Assembly: GCA_021397835.1 (NCBI GenBank)
Contig: JAJFZO010000896.1
Coordinates: 2,768,501-2,832,500, forward strand
Reading direction: 5' to 3'
Length of the DNA: 64,000 nt
From: Moringa oleifera
Lineage: Eukaryota; Streptophyta; Magnoliopsida; Brassicales; Moringaceae
Shown: in pieces, positions 49,080 to 62,157 of the stretch
Position numbering within the stretch: the stretch's first letter is position 1
Layout: each line of letters opens with the position of its first letter
Notes under the pieces: generated by a model
Databases searched by the model: none
Seen by the model: only the letters and a program-made list of their open reading frames with translations
What the model was told of the DNA's origin: nothing
Made by a program: the position numbers and the translations under genes

Positions 49080-49580
49080 AGGCACTCGATTTTGACAAAT
49101 ACGACGAGACAAGGTGTCCTTATACTCATCTAAAGATGTATTTGCATAAAATGCATGGGTATAAAATGAACTAAAAATTATTGATCTATTACTTTTAAGA
49201 TAGCTTGAAAGATGAAGTTTTAGAGTGGTACACAGATTTAGAACCCTTTAGGATTCAGTCTTAGAGAGACTTTACAAATGCCTTCGTGATCCATTACTAA
49301 TATATGGAAGGATTAGGGCCTAATGGAGTTATGCTCCATAACATGTTTAAGAGAAATAACGAAACTTTCAAGAAATATGCAACTTGATATCGTGAAATGG
49401 CTACCAAGGTTCAGCAAGCACTTACCAAATTTGAGTTCTCACTAACATTCTTGCAAATTATGTGTCTGCCATTCTATTCCATATTAGTTCTAGGGCTAGA
49501 GAAAAGTTTACCAGGATTGTTCAAACTAGAGAATTTATAAAGAATACCTTTTGAACTAGATGCTTCAATGATCTTATTAT
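49080..49580 (+). pseudogene. Retrotransposon gag core of the Tat-like element
   Basis: The readings FDKYDETRCPYTHLKMYLHKM, DSLKDEVLEWYTDLEPFRIQS, FVIHY and RNNETFKKYATxYREMATKV follow the plant Retrotrans_gag domain closely (family landmarks FDG, CP-HL, DSL, A-KWY and SF-EYA-RWRE). Stop codons interrupt it. Confidence 0.85.
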
Positions 49581-49799
49581 GAGAAAAGCCCTAATAAATA
49601 AAAAAGAGGCAAAGCAAATTTTGTTACCCAACCAACCTTTAAGAAACAAACAAATACAATCCCAACATAGTATCCATCTTATCCAAAGGTTTCTTAAACT
49701 CTTAAATTAAGTATATGAGAGATGTTGCAACCTACGGATCATAACAATAATGACAAGTAAAGGCACAAGGAATAGAAGGTCCTAATATGTCCAATCCCA

Positions 49800-50141
49800 A
49801 TGCGATATTCAGATTTATGCCCTAAGCTATTAAACCAAAAATTAATGGCATCGATCTATGTTAAACCAGTGCAAGTTCCTTATCCACCACGGTATGATCC
49901 AATGATAAGTTATCGATATTATTTTGTCATGGTTCGGCATAATATAGAAAACTACTTAGCTTTTAAATATAAAGTCCAAACCTTAGTGGACACGGCCTCG
50001 CTAAGCTTTGAGCAAGAGAACAAACCCAATGTCATTAATAACCCTTTATCTGTTCCTGATCAGCACCTAGTGAATATGGTTGAAAGGAGTGAAAATGTGA
50101 TGATAATCGAAGAAATTAAATCCTTTATGGTTAGATTTTAA
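49800..50141 (+). pseudogene. Gag-to-protease linker of the Tat-like element
   Basis: This 113-codon frame holds a Pro/Tyr-rich part (YPPRYDPMISYRYYFVMVRH), then NIENYLAFKYKVQTLVDTAS and NNPLSVPDQHLVNMVE. These match the GHxIENCxxFKxKVQxLI and NPLP-H--VNMI landmarks between gag and protease in Tat-type polyproteins. Confidence 0.8.
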
Positions 50142-50499
50142 ACTTCACCCACAATCACAATAGATGTATAGGAAAAGAAGAGGAGAAGCCTTGAGCTTTG
50201 TTAGTTAAAATCTCAGGACCTTTTCCTTATGGGACCTTTCATGCAATTCCGTGGAAGTACTAACCAGAAATAAACAAAGAGAAAGTTTCAAATATATATA
50301 ACGAGAAGTGGTGAATGTTATAGGGCCATGGAATGGGAGAAAAAGGTAAATGAAAAGGAAATTATTAAAAAGAGAAGAAATGGGGAAAAAAGTTGAAAAA
50401 GAAGAAGAAATCCCCTATGTTACTAAGAAGGAAGCCATAAAATTTTAAAACTGATTACACACAATGATTACAGCATTACAGATTAATTAGAAAAAACCA

Positions 50500-52220
50500 A
50501 TAAATATATCAATATTGTCATTCATCTTCAGTTCAGAGCATCATAGAGAGATCTTGATAAAAACTCTTAAGAATGCATATATGCGATATAGTGGCTCATA
50601 ATTCTCATAACTTTTAGTGAAAATAAGTTACCACTCAATGGGCAAGGATCAACTAGAGCTCTATACATTAATACAAACTACAAGGGCATATAATTTCTCG
50701 ATTCTTAATTAGTAATGGTTCATCTTTAAATGTGATGTCAAGATGCACTCTGAATAGGCTTCTTATAGATTTTAGCCTTATAAGGTACAGTCAAATGATA
50801 GTTAAAGTATTTGATGGTGGAAAAACTAAAGTACAAGGCTTTACAAATTTGGATATAAAAATTGGCCCTAGCATATATGATATTGAATTTCAGATCATAA
50901 ATATTAGATCTTTGCTTAACATCCTACTAATATGACCATAGATTCACTCTATAAGAGATGTTCCTTTAAGCTTATATCAAAAAATGAAACTCGTTGTAAA
51001 TGATAAGCTAAATTTTCATACTTTGATGATCTAGAAATTAAAGAAATTGCATTTCAATCATTTGAGTTCATCAATATGATAGAACGTTTGTGGGAACTCC
51101 ATATATCAGAAAAATTGATGTTCCAAACTAGGTAAACTCTTATAAGTTGAATGAAATTAAGGAAAGGCTTAAGAGTAAAACTCCAAGAAAAGCCAAAAAT
51201 AATTAATTTACCATGAAACAAAGATAGATGGGGCTCAAGATATTAACCAACCTAGACAGATAAAAAAAGGAAAAAGAAAAAAAAAAGAACTCCTTGTGAA
51301 GGACTCAATGATAACCAATCTATTGATTACAGTAAGACTCAAACACAAAATTTCAATCGACATGATTATACTTACTAGGTGATCCGTGAAACAATCAAAT
51401 TTATTTGAAAAATTTTGAATAGGAATAACTGTAAAGAATGGAAAACATCTTACACAAACATAAAAATTTGTTGTAAACAATTTAAGATTATTTCATTTAG
51501 GCTAAAGAAATAAGAAATGTATTTCCTATTGAGTTCCTACTCTGATCAATAATAGTTACTTTGTTATTCATATTTGCCTTTTCTTAAATTAATTTTTTTT
51601 GCTTTAAATTACCAACAAGTATATTACATTCTCATGATTTAAAAAATCTAGCAATAAGTACCTCAATGCTTAAAATCGATAATCTAAAATTGAAAGAATG
51701 ATATTGCTTAAAGAGCCTTAATACTAAGGAATATGATGAAAATAGTGAATTTCAACTAGAAATAAAAAAGAAGATTATCGAAAAAGAAAAAAAAATTTTA
51801 CCTCATGAAAAAGAAGTTGAAACGATAAATCTAAGCATCGAGGAGGAGAAAAAGGAGATTAAAATTGGAATATTGATTTCTTCCAAAATAAAAGAAGCTT
51901 TGATTAAATTATTAAAAGAATATACTGATGTCTTTGCTTAGTCATACAAGGATATGTTGAGACTAGATAGAACAATTATCGAGTATAAATTACCTTTAAA
52001 ATCAGATTTATTAAAAATTTAAGAATGATGAAATCGAAAATATTATTAAAAATAAAGTAAGAAACTCAAAATTTATTAGATAAAGGATTTATTGTTGTAA
52101 CAACAAATCCTAAATGATAGTTAACATTGTAATAATTATTGAGAATGATAGTTGAGTACTCATATGTGTGGATTATAGAGTTCTAACCTTAAATGTAGAT
52201 AAGTTAAAGATGATGATGGT
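50500..52220 (+). pseudogene. Protease and partial reverse transcriptase of the Tat-like element
   Basis: Protease-region landmarks include VKVFDGGKTKVQGFTNLDIKIGPSIYDIEFQI (split over 50790-50900) and then a WIHSL-like segment. RT-proximal sequence at 51895-52000 reads LLKEYTDVFA, SYKDMLRLDRTIIEYKLPL, and 52150-52210 gives ICVDYRVLTLNVDKLKMMM, the first RT block. The frame is lost after about 52220, before the catalytic YLDD box. Confidence 0.75.
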
Positions 52221-52299
52221 CAATAAAAATAAATAACTAATCAAAGCCTAGATCAGTTGATTGAGCCTAATTAGAGATTGACTAAAAGGTGCTACAAGT

Positions 52300-54140
52300 G
52301 ATCAAAAAGGCTGCCAAATACTAACAATTGGTGGAATACACTCAAACAATGTGCATCTCTAAGAATCTATAGATTGAGGCCTTTGATGTTAAAATGGTAA
52401 AGGCCACTTTGAGTTCCTATCCGAACTGGGACAATATGTCTTAGGTCAAGTTGAAGGACTCTGTCTTGATCTTGATCTAAGACCATTGAGAGGCAGTATA
52501 ATGCCAACTACCACATCCGTTGAAGAAGAGCCTAAGCCTTCAACTCCCACAACAACCAAGATCCCAGCTTCACTATCACCAATTAAAGCCTAGCTCTGCC
52601 AATCTCAATCTTGGATTAGCCTACAACCCTCTTATGCCAACTCTTAAGAATATTTGAACAAATCTCACTTCAGCATCGATAACTTAACTTGTTGTATTCT
52701 TTATTTTGAAATGATCGATGTAATTTTCTTTTTATATTAGTGAAATTTTGATCCTTATTTTTCATAGTGTTTCCTCTTATCTTCATAGAACCAGTTCTAA
52801 CTTATTATATAATCCAATCATGATCTCAATTCCTATTAGTTACCAAAACTTTTAAGAGCATACCAAACCCAACCTTAGATTTTCCCCAATATGTACCTAG
52901 TTTTAACTTAGTAATTTTCACCATAACGCAACCTCATCAATCTCAAATCTTTTTTGGTGTACACTTAGTGAATTTCCTGCTAACATTTTGCCTTTGAGAG
53001 AGAATTTCTTTAGATGTAAGATCAAGTATCTATAGCAAGTCATCATCACATCAGTATGGAGACTTAGACATGAAATACTAAAAACTAAAGATTGAATCCT
53101 TCTTACCACCTTAATTACGTACTAATTTGTAAAATTTAGGCAAGAAAATGATAAAAAAAAATTCACATTTAGATCAATGTACAATGAAAAAAATGCAAAA
53201 AAGAATGTGTTAAGCATTAGGAATAAGTCGAAAGGGTGAAAGCTTATACTTACAACAAACCATGATGACGAATGGTTGCAAAGGCAATCGAAGACCACTT
53301 CTCAATAACTCCTCAAATACGCTGATCTATCCATGATATTGGTCATTCCTCTAGGTCAGGAATGAAAATATGCACATAATTGGATATTAAGTAATGAGTC
53401 CTAATCTCATCTAGGTTTTTTCGAGTCAAGGTAAAATTTTTTTTGACATTCATAAGTAAAAATATAAGAAGGAGATGCTTACCATGACAAAAAAGATAAT
53501 TTACTAAGAGAAAGATTACCAAAAAATGGAATACCAAAAAGAAATATGAAGTTATAAATGCAGAAAGAGAGGAACAAAGAAAAAGATAAAGATAAAGTAT
53601 ACTTTGACAATGAGAAGGTTACGGCACGTCCTAAGTGAAAGATAATTGTTGATCCAGCCAACGCACAACACGTGGTAACTAACATTAAAGATGTCTAATG
53701 TAAGGTGTCACTTTGATCTTATATTGAGTATAAAGTTATCTCAATGATGATTCGCATCCGATCTCACATCGTCTTGGAAGTCATTTCAATGATATGACTG
53801 ACATAATCTTGCATGAAGCATAAAGACAACCTAATCTATGGATAAAAAATTACTTGTGATAAAGGCTAATTTTGATTAATGAAATCATATAAGATCTGAA
53901 GATTGGATGAGTGGTTGACTGATAATGATGGATGCTGATCTCTCATCACTGCTGAAAGATAAAATTTTATTAAAAAAAATAATGTGATTGATGTTGATCT
54001 TATATTGGGCTGAGGAACTTAAGAACTTGAGACAAAAGGTTACTGAAGTTTTAGGAAGGGTGTACACAGTTTTGGGTAAAGTGCACCTAAATGCGCATTT
54101 TAATGAAAATTGTTTACCATACAGTAGTCTCTTTTTTTAA
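52300..54140. other. Region without recognised gene
   Basis: Coding-like phrases near 52400-52600 may be further retroelement debris. Open frames on the minus strand (53109-52918, 53537-53343, 53685-53479) have no recognisable motif and are AT-rich. Confidence 0.35.
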
Positions 54141-54149
54141 ATCAAATTT

Positions 54150-54949
54150 CAAATTTTTTATGAGCTTTTGTCTACATTTTTTCCTATAAATAGCCTTCAA
54201 ATTAATTGTATTGGACCTTTGCACAATCATTTTTCTTTCTTAATAAATTTGCTTTTTAGTTCTTAGCTTATTTTTCTTCTTAGAAGAAGATCTTAAAGAA
54301 CTATTAGGGGAGGTACGATACTTTTCAAGATCCTAGAAGTGTAGGTATATCTCTCCCTATTTAATTATTGTCATTATCATGAGTTTCCATAAAAGAATGG
54401 AATATCCGTGAGATCACCAATTCTAGATCTTATTATTTGACCTTATTAATTCTTGAGTTTATTGTTTATTTATTTTATTGATTTTTAAAAGAATTTTTGG
54501 AGATAGAAATGCAATATGGTTTGCATTCTAATTTTAAATAAAAGGTATTTATGTCGAAATTAGGAATTAGTTTGGTTTAATTCTAAAATTCTTGCATTAA
54601 ATCTCATAAAAATTATTTTGAGAATTGGTTATACTTAAAATGAGCCTGGTATGAGCTTTCTCTAAAGTTTAAGAGTTCAGATTCAGTCTGGTATCGCTTG
54701 TTTATATACATTATATAAAATTATGCATATTTGATGACTTATAAGATTAATATCAAATTAAGATCATTTTGGAAATGAGAGATCATTTTGTTTAGCTAAT
54801 CTTTCTCCGTGCGTAACTAACTCCTTATCTTGGATATTTTGAGTAAGTAGACCACTGCCTGATTTTATGTGAAGTTATTTCTTATTTTTTAATTAAAGAG
54901 ATTCTAAAACAAAACTGATGGCTAATCACAATATTAAAAAAAAAATTAG
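54150..54949 (+). repeat. Second Tat-type LTR end with primer site
   Basis: A TATA-like CCTATAAATAGCC lies at 54183-54195. Near the end is a CCGTGCGTAACTAACTCC segment paralleled by CTATGTGTAATTGACTCG near 45550. The stretch ends just before TGGCAACTTC at 54950-54959. Similarity with the first Tat-like copy continues about 40 bases past the primer site, so this is the 5' end of a separate element and not the 3' LTR of the first one. Confidence 0.5.
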
Positions 54950-54959
54950 TGGCAACTTC

Positions 54960-55240
54960 GTTTTTCTTTAGTTTTATTTTTTAAAAATCAGGTTGGTTAA
55001 AAAAAAAACTACAAACTAAAAGAATTGTTAGCATAAGGATTTACAAAAAAAAAAAAAAAAACTTAGTGGTCATAAAGGGTAATCTAAAAAAGGATGTAAC
55101 ATGTGCTTATCATACTCTCTATAAATAACATAATTATTGTCAATTGGTCACTTTATAAGAACAAATAATCACAAAAAAGAATCAAATTTACGCAAGCTTT
55201 CTATATGAACATTCAGACTTTAGAAGGAACAACAATTTGC
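54960..55240. other. Leader debris of the second Tat-type element
   Basis: A short stretch with poly-A near 55046-55062. No gag sequence follows before the LINE remnant starts on the other strand. Confidence 0.35.
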
Positions 55241-55249
55241 CAAATACAA

Positions 55250-58200
55250 GACTAGCACTTCTCCTCATGGTTATTAGGATTAAGATCACCCCATCACAAG
55301 CCACGAGCCATCTTATAACTCGATCATATGGAGTATATACCATTATTTTCAAAGTACCGAATAATTTTTTTTATCTTACTGATTAATCCCTAGTGGCATG
55401 CAAAGAATAGCTTTAAATCTTCATGCACAAAAAGATTGTTCAATAGCTCTACATCGTTCTCTATGCCTAAGAATCCACAAGTCATACATGCACAAATTCT
55501 TCAACCCCTCGTAAGTCGAAATGTTACAACTTTAAAGTCCACAACATTAACTAACCATGCATCAGTCCACACATTAATTTTGGTTCCATCTTTAAGACAC
55601 CAATAACAACCTTTAACGAGAATTGGCTTCGAAGTCTAGATACTCTTCTAAATAAAACTTAGGTCACAACTTAAAAAGTTGAAAAGAAGTCCCTTATAGG
55701 GAAATATTTAGCTTTGAGAAGCTTACTAACAAAAGTATGCAAATTAGAGATTAATATTCAAGTTGCTTACCAAGCATTACAAGGTTATAAGAGTGAAAGT
55801 GTTTGAATGCAAGCCCACCAGCTTTCTTCTTATTACATAATTTATCACACAAACCCTAATTAATTCGTTTTGAACCATTTAATTTCATACCCCACTAAAC
55901 GAAGTTCATCATCTTTTGCTACTTCTCATAAAAAGACAAAGGAAGAAGAAAAGAACTCACATAAGAAGAAGGAATAAATTGTGCAATAAATTTAATTAAA
56001 ACTTCTTTCCTAGCTTGAAACAAGAGTTTACAGTGCTCGCTAAATAGTCTATTCCATAGGCAATCAAAAAGATAAGCAAATATAGATCTTTTATTCCTGT
56101 TAATGAGGAATGGTAAGTCAAGATATCTACTCGTATTTCAGAGGACAAGACATATGAAAAGCTAACATAATACTCTAGTGAAAATGATCTTATAAAAGGA
56201 TACCAGACTTCTGAAAATTAATAGCTTAACTTGAATCCACCTTATACTTTGCAAGAATACTTTTGCATGGAATTACACTTTTGACGGCTTTGCTTTAAAG
56301 AAAAAAAAGATGTCATCTATAAATAATGCGAAATACTAAAGGCTCCATGCATACTTTATGCCATGGATAATACTTTTGCTTTCAGCTTGCTTAATTAACT
56401 CAGATAAGCCTTCAACATAAACGATAAATTAATAAAGTGAAAGTAGATCCCTTGGCAAAAACCTTTGAAAGGAATAATTGGCTCAATTTCATCACCATTT
56501 AATGCAACTTAGTATCACACAGATTACGCACATGTCATAATCTAGTCCACTTGAGTAATAGAAAAGCATAACTTAATCAAAATATCTTTTAAATGAGATC
56601 ATTTGATATGGCCATAAGCTTTATTGATGTCAATTTTGAGAGTCACCTTGTGTTCCTTTCCCTTAGACTTTTTCTTCATGCAAAGAATAATCTCAGAAGC
56701 TGTAACAACATTACTAATAATAGATCTTCCTAGAATAAAAGTTGACTACTCCTCAGATATTAATTGAAGCAAAATGATCTTTAAACTATTTGTAAGGACC
56801 TTTGCAATTTTTTTAATGGACATTGCAAAAGGCAAAAAGTCTTAAATCCCTCATAAAATTGGGGCTTTCACACTTTAAGTATAATACTAGTATCATTAAG
56901 TTTAACAAGCAACTAACCCAAAGAAAGCCGATTAGAGCAAGAAGAAAAAAATATTTGGACCAATGAATGAACAAAAATGTTGGAAAAAAGCAAGATTGAG
57001 ACTTAGGCTTAGGGGATTTATCTAAATACTTTTGAAAAACTGCTCTATCAAACTCTTCTATAGTGAATGAGGTAATAAACTTTACATTATCAATATTAAA
57101 AAAATGTACTATTAACATAAATAACATCAAGCATATCAACGTCAGCATCAAATTCAAACAAATTTTGAAAATAAGAAAGGGCTACATCATATATACCTTG
57201 TTGGTCCTTCACCTACAAACATCATCAGTATGCAACTTAGTTACCCAATTAGATCTTTACCTCAAGGAAGTCATGATGTGGAAGAATTTTGAATTACAAT
57301 ATGCACTTTGAAGCCAAAAATTCTTGGCTTGTTGTCTCTAGTATGTCTTTTAACATCATAAGCTCATTAAGCTTTGCATGATAGGCCCTTAACTCGTAAG
57401 TTAATCTAGGATCATCAAAAAGTAATAATGAATTAATAGACATCTTTGCAGCCTTAATTTGATGTTGAAATTGACCCTTGAAGTTCTTACTTCAAGTCAC
57501 CATTGATTTCATACATGCTTGAATTTTAGGAAGAATAAACAAGCCCAATGACTCTAACAAGCTCTTATAAACCATCTCATGAAACCCCTCTTTTGAGAGC
57601 CAAGTTTTCTTAAACTGAAATGTAAGCCCTTCCTAAGATAATCAAGTGTTTGGTTATGAGCTGAATTGGGCAATGGTTTGAAAATAAAGTAATGAGACAA
57701 GATAACACACATTAGGAAACTAATCCAACTAAGACGAAGAAACCGTTGCTCTATCTAGCCATTCCTTAACAAAGCAAACTATCACTCAACCTTCCCTTTA
57801 TCCCTTTCCCACATAGAACTGTTCCTTTTAAGAAAAATATCATGAAGATCATAATCTGCCACCACACTTTAAAAGCCCTAAAATAGCCAAGTTAGATGAT
57901 TCACAAACCCTCTCTTACATAACGGACTCAATAAATTATTAAAATCTTCAAGAATACATAAGGCAAAGAAGATATACCTTTCAAACGATGAAGTAATGCC
58001 CATGATTCCTTATGCTTATGGTGTTTTGGTATGCCATAGACATCAGTGCATCGCAAACCTTACCCTTATCATCCATAATACTGACGTCAACAAAAGTACA
58101 AGAGAAGCCGAGAAGTGTACAATTAATTTTCTTGCGCTATAAGAAAGTCAATCCACCATTCCTAGCTTCTTTATCCACATAAAAACAACCCTTAAAACCA

Positions 58201-58410
58201 AAAGACTTCTTTTAAAGGCCTACTTTTAGTAAAATGAACTAAAGTTCTGATAAGAAAAAGAAAATATAACATACGAGATTTCATAAGCTCTTTAAAAGCA
58301 TAGACTGCTCATGGATTGTCAAGTATGAGATTTTACAAGCTCTTTAAGAGCATAGACTGTTCATGGATAGCCAAGCATACAATAATTCTAATTTAGACCT
58401 ATCATTGTTC
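55250..58410 (-). mobile_element. Second decayed L1-type LINE
   Basis: On the minus strand, endonuclease-like sequence near 58230-57990 (FYVDKEARNGGLTFL, then a FTYVD-like segment) precedes RT sequence near 57160-56580. The latter includes FTIEEFDRAVFQ, PKCESPNFMRDLRxxAFCNVHYKII, AKVLANRLKIIL and KIDINKAYGHIKW, all typical of plant L1-type RT. It is full of stops. Its 5' side ends very close to the CACTA terminus at 58428. Confidence 0.8.
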
Positions 58411-58439
58411 TCGATGTCTCGTCGTTACACTAAAAGAAA

Positions 58440-58930
58440 ACCAGATTTAGCGATCGATTAATCCGTCATTAAATTGAAACAATTTGTCACAAAAAAATTT
58501 AGCAACAGATTAATGACAGATAGAATTAGTAGTTAAAATCGTTGTCACGAGAAAAACTAACGACTGAATTTTATATTTATCGCAAAGTAGTGATAGATTA
58601 GAGACCATTAAGTATCTGTCACTAAAATAGTGATAGATGCAAATCTATCACTAAACTAGTGACAAAAAAGATATCTGTCGTTATTTTTTAGCGACAGATT
58701 CATTTAGCGACACACAAGAATCTGTCGCTATATTAGTGACCGATTTATGTCTGTCACTAAGTATAGCGATAGAATCATATCCGTCGCTAAAATAGCTACA
58801 GATTGACTACTATCGCTATTTTAGCAAAAAAATTATACTTGTTGCTAAAATAACTACAGATTGATTACTGTCGCCGTTTTAGCGATAGACTAATATCTGT
58901 CATTATTTAAAACTCAAGGACTTCAATACA
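58440..58930. repeat. Subterminal repeat array of the truncated CACTA element
   Basis: Many copies of TAGCGACAGAT or TAGTGACAGA-type units and their complements (TCTGTCGCTA, TCTGTCACTA) recur every 20-40 bases in both orientations. In En/Spm such arrays are binding sites for the second-ORF protein. Here this is inferred. Confidence 0.85.
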
Positions 58931-59099
58931 AACTAATTAGTGACTGATAGAGCTGTAGTTAATATAATTAATTTTTTATAAAAAATTAAATTTAAATAAC
59001 TAAACAAAAATAAAATAAACTAAAATTCATAAAACATAATAAATACAAGATTATGTATTATATTATCTTAAAATGCAATATTCAAACAAGAAATTACAT

Positions 59100-59580
59100 T
59101 TAATTATTAGGCGATACTAGGGGTTTGCTTCCCAAAAAGAGAGCCTTCATCCTGCTGATGTGTTCATTCATATCAGCCTTTCTCTGTAAGCACTCTTGTA
59201 ATTCGATCTCAAAGCGTATGTGATCATGCTTCCTAGTCTTATGCTCCTTCTCTAATCTCTCTTCTAAAGTCATACGCTCCTTCTTCATACGCTCCTCCAT
59301 AGACTTACATTCTAGCTCTATGCACTTTTCCATAGCCTTCATTTGAGAGCGCATATCTTGCATAGCTATGTCATCAATAGGGCGTCCAGTGCTAGAGCTA
59401 TTGCCTGAATACCATGATAGAGCTTGACTTCTAAGCCTGTACACTCGACGCTTTTTCTCTACAACTACTGCTTCATAGTAAAGCTTACTATAGTCTACCT
59501 TAGGTGTATCTGAAGATTCCTCTTATGGCTGAGAAGCTATGGCAACCAACTCTTCAAACTGTTCCTACAATAAATAAAAC
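59100..59580 (-). pseudogene. CACTA second ORF (TNPA-like), C-terminal part
   Basis: An open minus frame of 114 codons (59444-59100) has a SWYSGNSSSTGRPIDDIAM start region and a long charged coiled coil (KSMEERMKKERMTLEERLEK), and ends in a short Ser/Pro tail. Its N-terminal continuation to 59580 is in another frame, with a stop. It is the best-preserved of three copies of this ORF in the window. Confidence 0.75.
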
Positions 59581-60887
59581 ATTTTGTTAACTTATTAACT
59601 GAACCAAATAGTGAAATAAAAAAGATAAAATTAAATTCACTTGTTAAATATTAAAGATAACAAACTTACATTTACTTTTTTGGAATGCTCATCTATAAAA
59701 TCATTAGGATTAGATTTTTTAGTGTGAGTCCATTTAAAAAGCTCTATTGCAGTAGGCTCACGGCCCAACTCACGTGCCTGAAAAAAAATACATAATAAAT
59801 AATCATAACATTTTCACTTATATTTCTTAAAAAAATTTATATATCATACATACCAAGCATCGACAATGGCTCTGCAATGAACATGAACCGGCGCAATGTC
59901 GAGAGGGACCTGACTCGGGTCCATTTGTTTTGTTTCGTCAATCACGAGACATAGTTTTACACTTCTGTTTGTACTCTGATCGGTTCCATTCTATTTGCCA
60001 TTGCTCCTATACAGTATCAGGGATAAATTGAGGCTTATTCCTGACCTTATGACGACATGCATATGTCAGATCAGCATATTAATCTGTAGCTCGAACCTCC
60101 TATGCGGCCTTCACCACACCATCCATAGCCTCGTCCCATGTAAAATATTTCTGCAATAAAAATAACTGTTAGTAAGTATGATAAAATGGAATAAATTTTT
60201 TTTTGGTAAATAATTATACATACTTTGAATTCCTCGTAATAAACTCTTTGATTTTTTGAGAAAATATCTTTCACGTGTACCCATATGGATTGGCCATCTC
60301 CTAAAAAATTTTATAAATTTTTGCAGAGCATTGATGCAAAGGCTCGATCTTGTCAAATAAGATAATGAATAAATATTAAAAAAATTTATATATAAAGATA
60401 ATGACACAAAGTATTAAAAATAATAATTATAAATACTTACGTGTTATTATTTACATAAATCGACTGTTTACCTGAACTTTGCATACTCCCTGAGCTAGAC
60501 ATCATAGTAGCAGCAAAGCCAGAAGAGGTTGAAACATGTGGAGATGGTGCAACTGTGTCATCCTCTTCATCCTGGATATGTGGAAGTGAAGATACAAATC
60601 ATGGATCTCTCCCTCCGAGATACTCACCTCTCCCTCCAGAGTCACTTCTCCCTCCAGAGTCACCTCTTCTCCCTCGACCTCTCATGTAATCGTGTTAATG
60701 AACTTGATAAAATTTAGTTTTACAAATTAATAAAAAAATTCAAGAAAATCTTCCCTGAAAATCGAACTCAAACCCTCTGAAATACATGATGAAAAGATAA
60801 TATAAAGAATAACTAGTTCAACACACATTTCTTATAGTAGATTATATAATTAAAATAGTATATTAAATAATTAAAAAATAAAAAAAA

Positions 60888-61580
60888 CTAATCATCATGT
60901 TCAAGATTTTCCTCTTCTTCATCTTCTTCCTCTGTAGAATAATTTTCAAAATGTGGCTCATCTAAAATATTTTCTTCTTCTTCATCAATATTTATTAATG
61001 TCCTACTTAGATTATTCAAAGATATAAGATGATTATCCATATCATTATCAATTTGATGGACATCTCTCTCATCATCTTGAAAAGGCGCATCTTGGCTTGA
61101 TTTATATGTCAAATTAGAGTCTGGAAGTTCAATGACATATCTGGCCTTTATCTTGCAAACAGCCCACCAATCACACTTATTACTCTTTAAACTTAGATGA
61201 GGAACATAATAAACATGAGCTGCTTGTAAAGTTAACACAAATGGTTCATACTTATTTAACCTCCTTATGTGATTCATATCCACCAGATTATATGATTTAT
61301 GTACTTTTGTGCTCATATTCGGTGTATGATCAAACCATTCATACTTGAATAAAATAGTTCTTTTGATTGGCAGTGCAGGATATTCTAACTGTAACACTTT
61401 CATCAATATACTGATATGGTCACTTTTATCTGCGTTATAATTGGACCCTTTAACGCAAACTTCACTATTCATTATAGCTCTATCTGAACCATATCATTTA
61501 GTGTGAAATTTGTACCCATTGACATAGTAACTTGGGTATGATTTCACCGACCTCAATGGACCCTTTGCAATATCCTTGAT
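60888..61580 (-). pseudogene. DUF4216-region remnant of CACTA transposase
   Basis: The open frame 61472-60888 (194 codons) begins MNSEVCVKGSNYNADKSDH and includes LQLEYPALPIKRTILFKYEW, NLVDMNHIRRLNKYEPFVL and YYVPHL, then a very acidic tail. These are the standard landmarks of this domain. Just upstream the phrase YYVNGYKFHTK is followed by a stop, so the 5' part of the domain is separated. The acidic C-terminus (EEEDEEEENLEHDD) is also typical. Confidence 0.85.
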
Positions 61581-61810
61581 AGAATTGCAGTTAACAAAAT
61601 TTAGTAGTTCATGAACCTGTAAGTATTAGAAAATGAATCATTTGACTACGCTAACCAAAAATGATTTAACCAAATAAGAAATTAGATTAGAAGGACGCAC
61701 GTATAGATTAAACCAACTAGAAAAATGAAGCTCTAAATGAGTGTTGATCTCACGATCAGTTATCCGTGGACAATGTTCACGTAATTGAGAAATATAAATC
61801 CTATAAAATA

Positions 61811-62157
61811 TTAGTATGAAAAATAAAGATCATTATCAAAGAAAATTTTTAATGTGCGAATGGCTTTATCAATTGCTATGATTAAGTTATCGAATACGTA
61901 CTCTGTGAATGGTTCGACCTCAAGGCAATTCAACAAAACATATATATGTACGACATGATATTCTTTCTCTGTCAAGTACCTAGATTTTTTCTTTCCAAAT
62001 GATCGACCATTATGTTTGAAGATCGAGATATTTTCTTCATACTCTTTCGGCTCATAATCACCAGCATCATTCCTTGACAATTTTCGATATTGTGTGTTAA
62101 AATATGGCTCGAAGTAGTGTGAGCAATACTCGCCTGAAAATTCTTTGACATGTCCAA
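61811..62157 (-). pseudogene. CACTA transposase segment between tnp2 and DUF4216 domains
   Basis: The frame HVKEFSGEYCSHYFEPYFN runs into LSRNDAGDYEPKEYEENISI and YLTEKEYHVVHIYVLLNCLEV, the linker usually following the DUF4218 region. The open frame reaches the truncation point without a start codon. This is the last recognisable transposon sequence before the site-2 protease gene. Confidence 0.7.

Larger units (their letters stand above)
44900..52300 (+). mobile_element. Tat-like Ty3/gypsy remnant, truncated in reverse transcriptase
   Basis: The plus-strand order is LTR-like end, primer site (45707-45716), a DUF7745-like N-terminal domain (about 46600-46760), coiled-coil sequence (47560-48780), gag core (49080-49560), protease region (50500-51000) and the first part of RT (about 51890-52210). 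It then stops. This order, with a long N-terminal gag extension and a TGGCRACTCC primer site, fits Tat-type elements. All frames are broken. RNase H, integrase and the 3' LTR are missing or unrecognised. Confidence 0.75.
58428..62157 (-). mobile_element. Truncated CACTA (En/Spm-like) element, 3' half
   Basis: The 3' terminus is CACTAAAAGAAAACC at 58428, preceded by TTA. Inside it are dense subterminal repeats (58440-58930), the second ORF (59580-59100, minus), small exon-like blocks at 59690-60100 and 60440-60690, the DUF4216 region (61580-60890) and the stretch before it (62157-61811). The tnp2 transposase core and the 5' terminus are absent, because sequence similarity stops near 62157. It is the same broad family as the element at 19195-23719, but the terminal repeats differ after CACTA. 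Confidence 0.85.
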
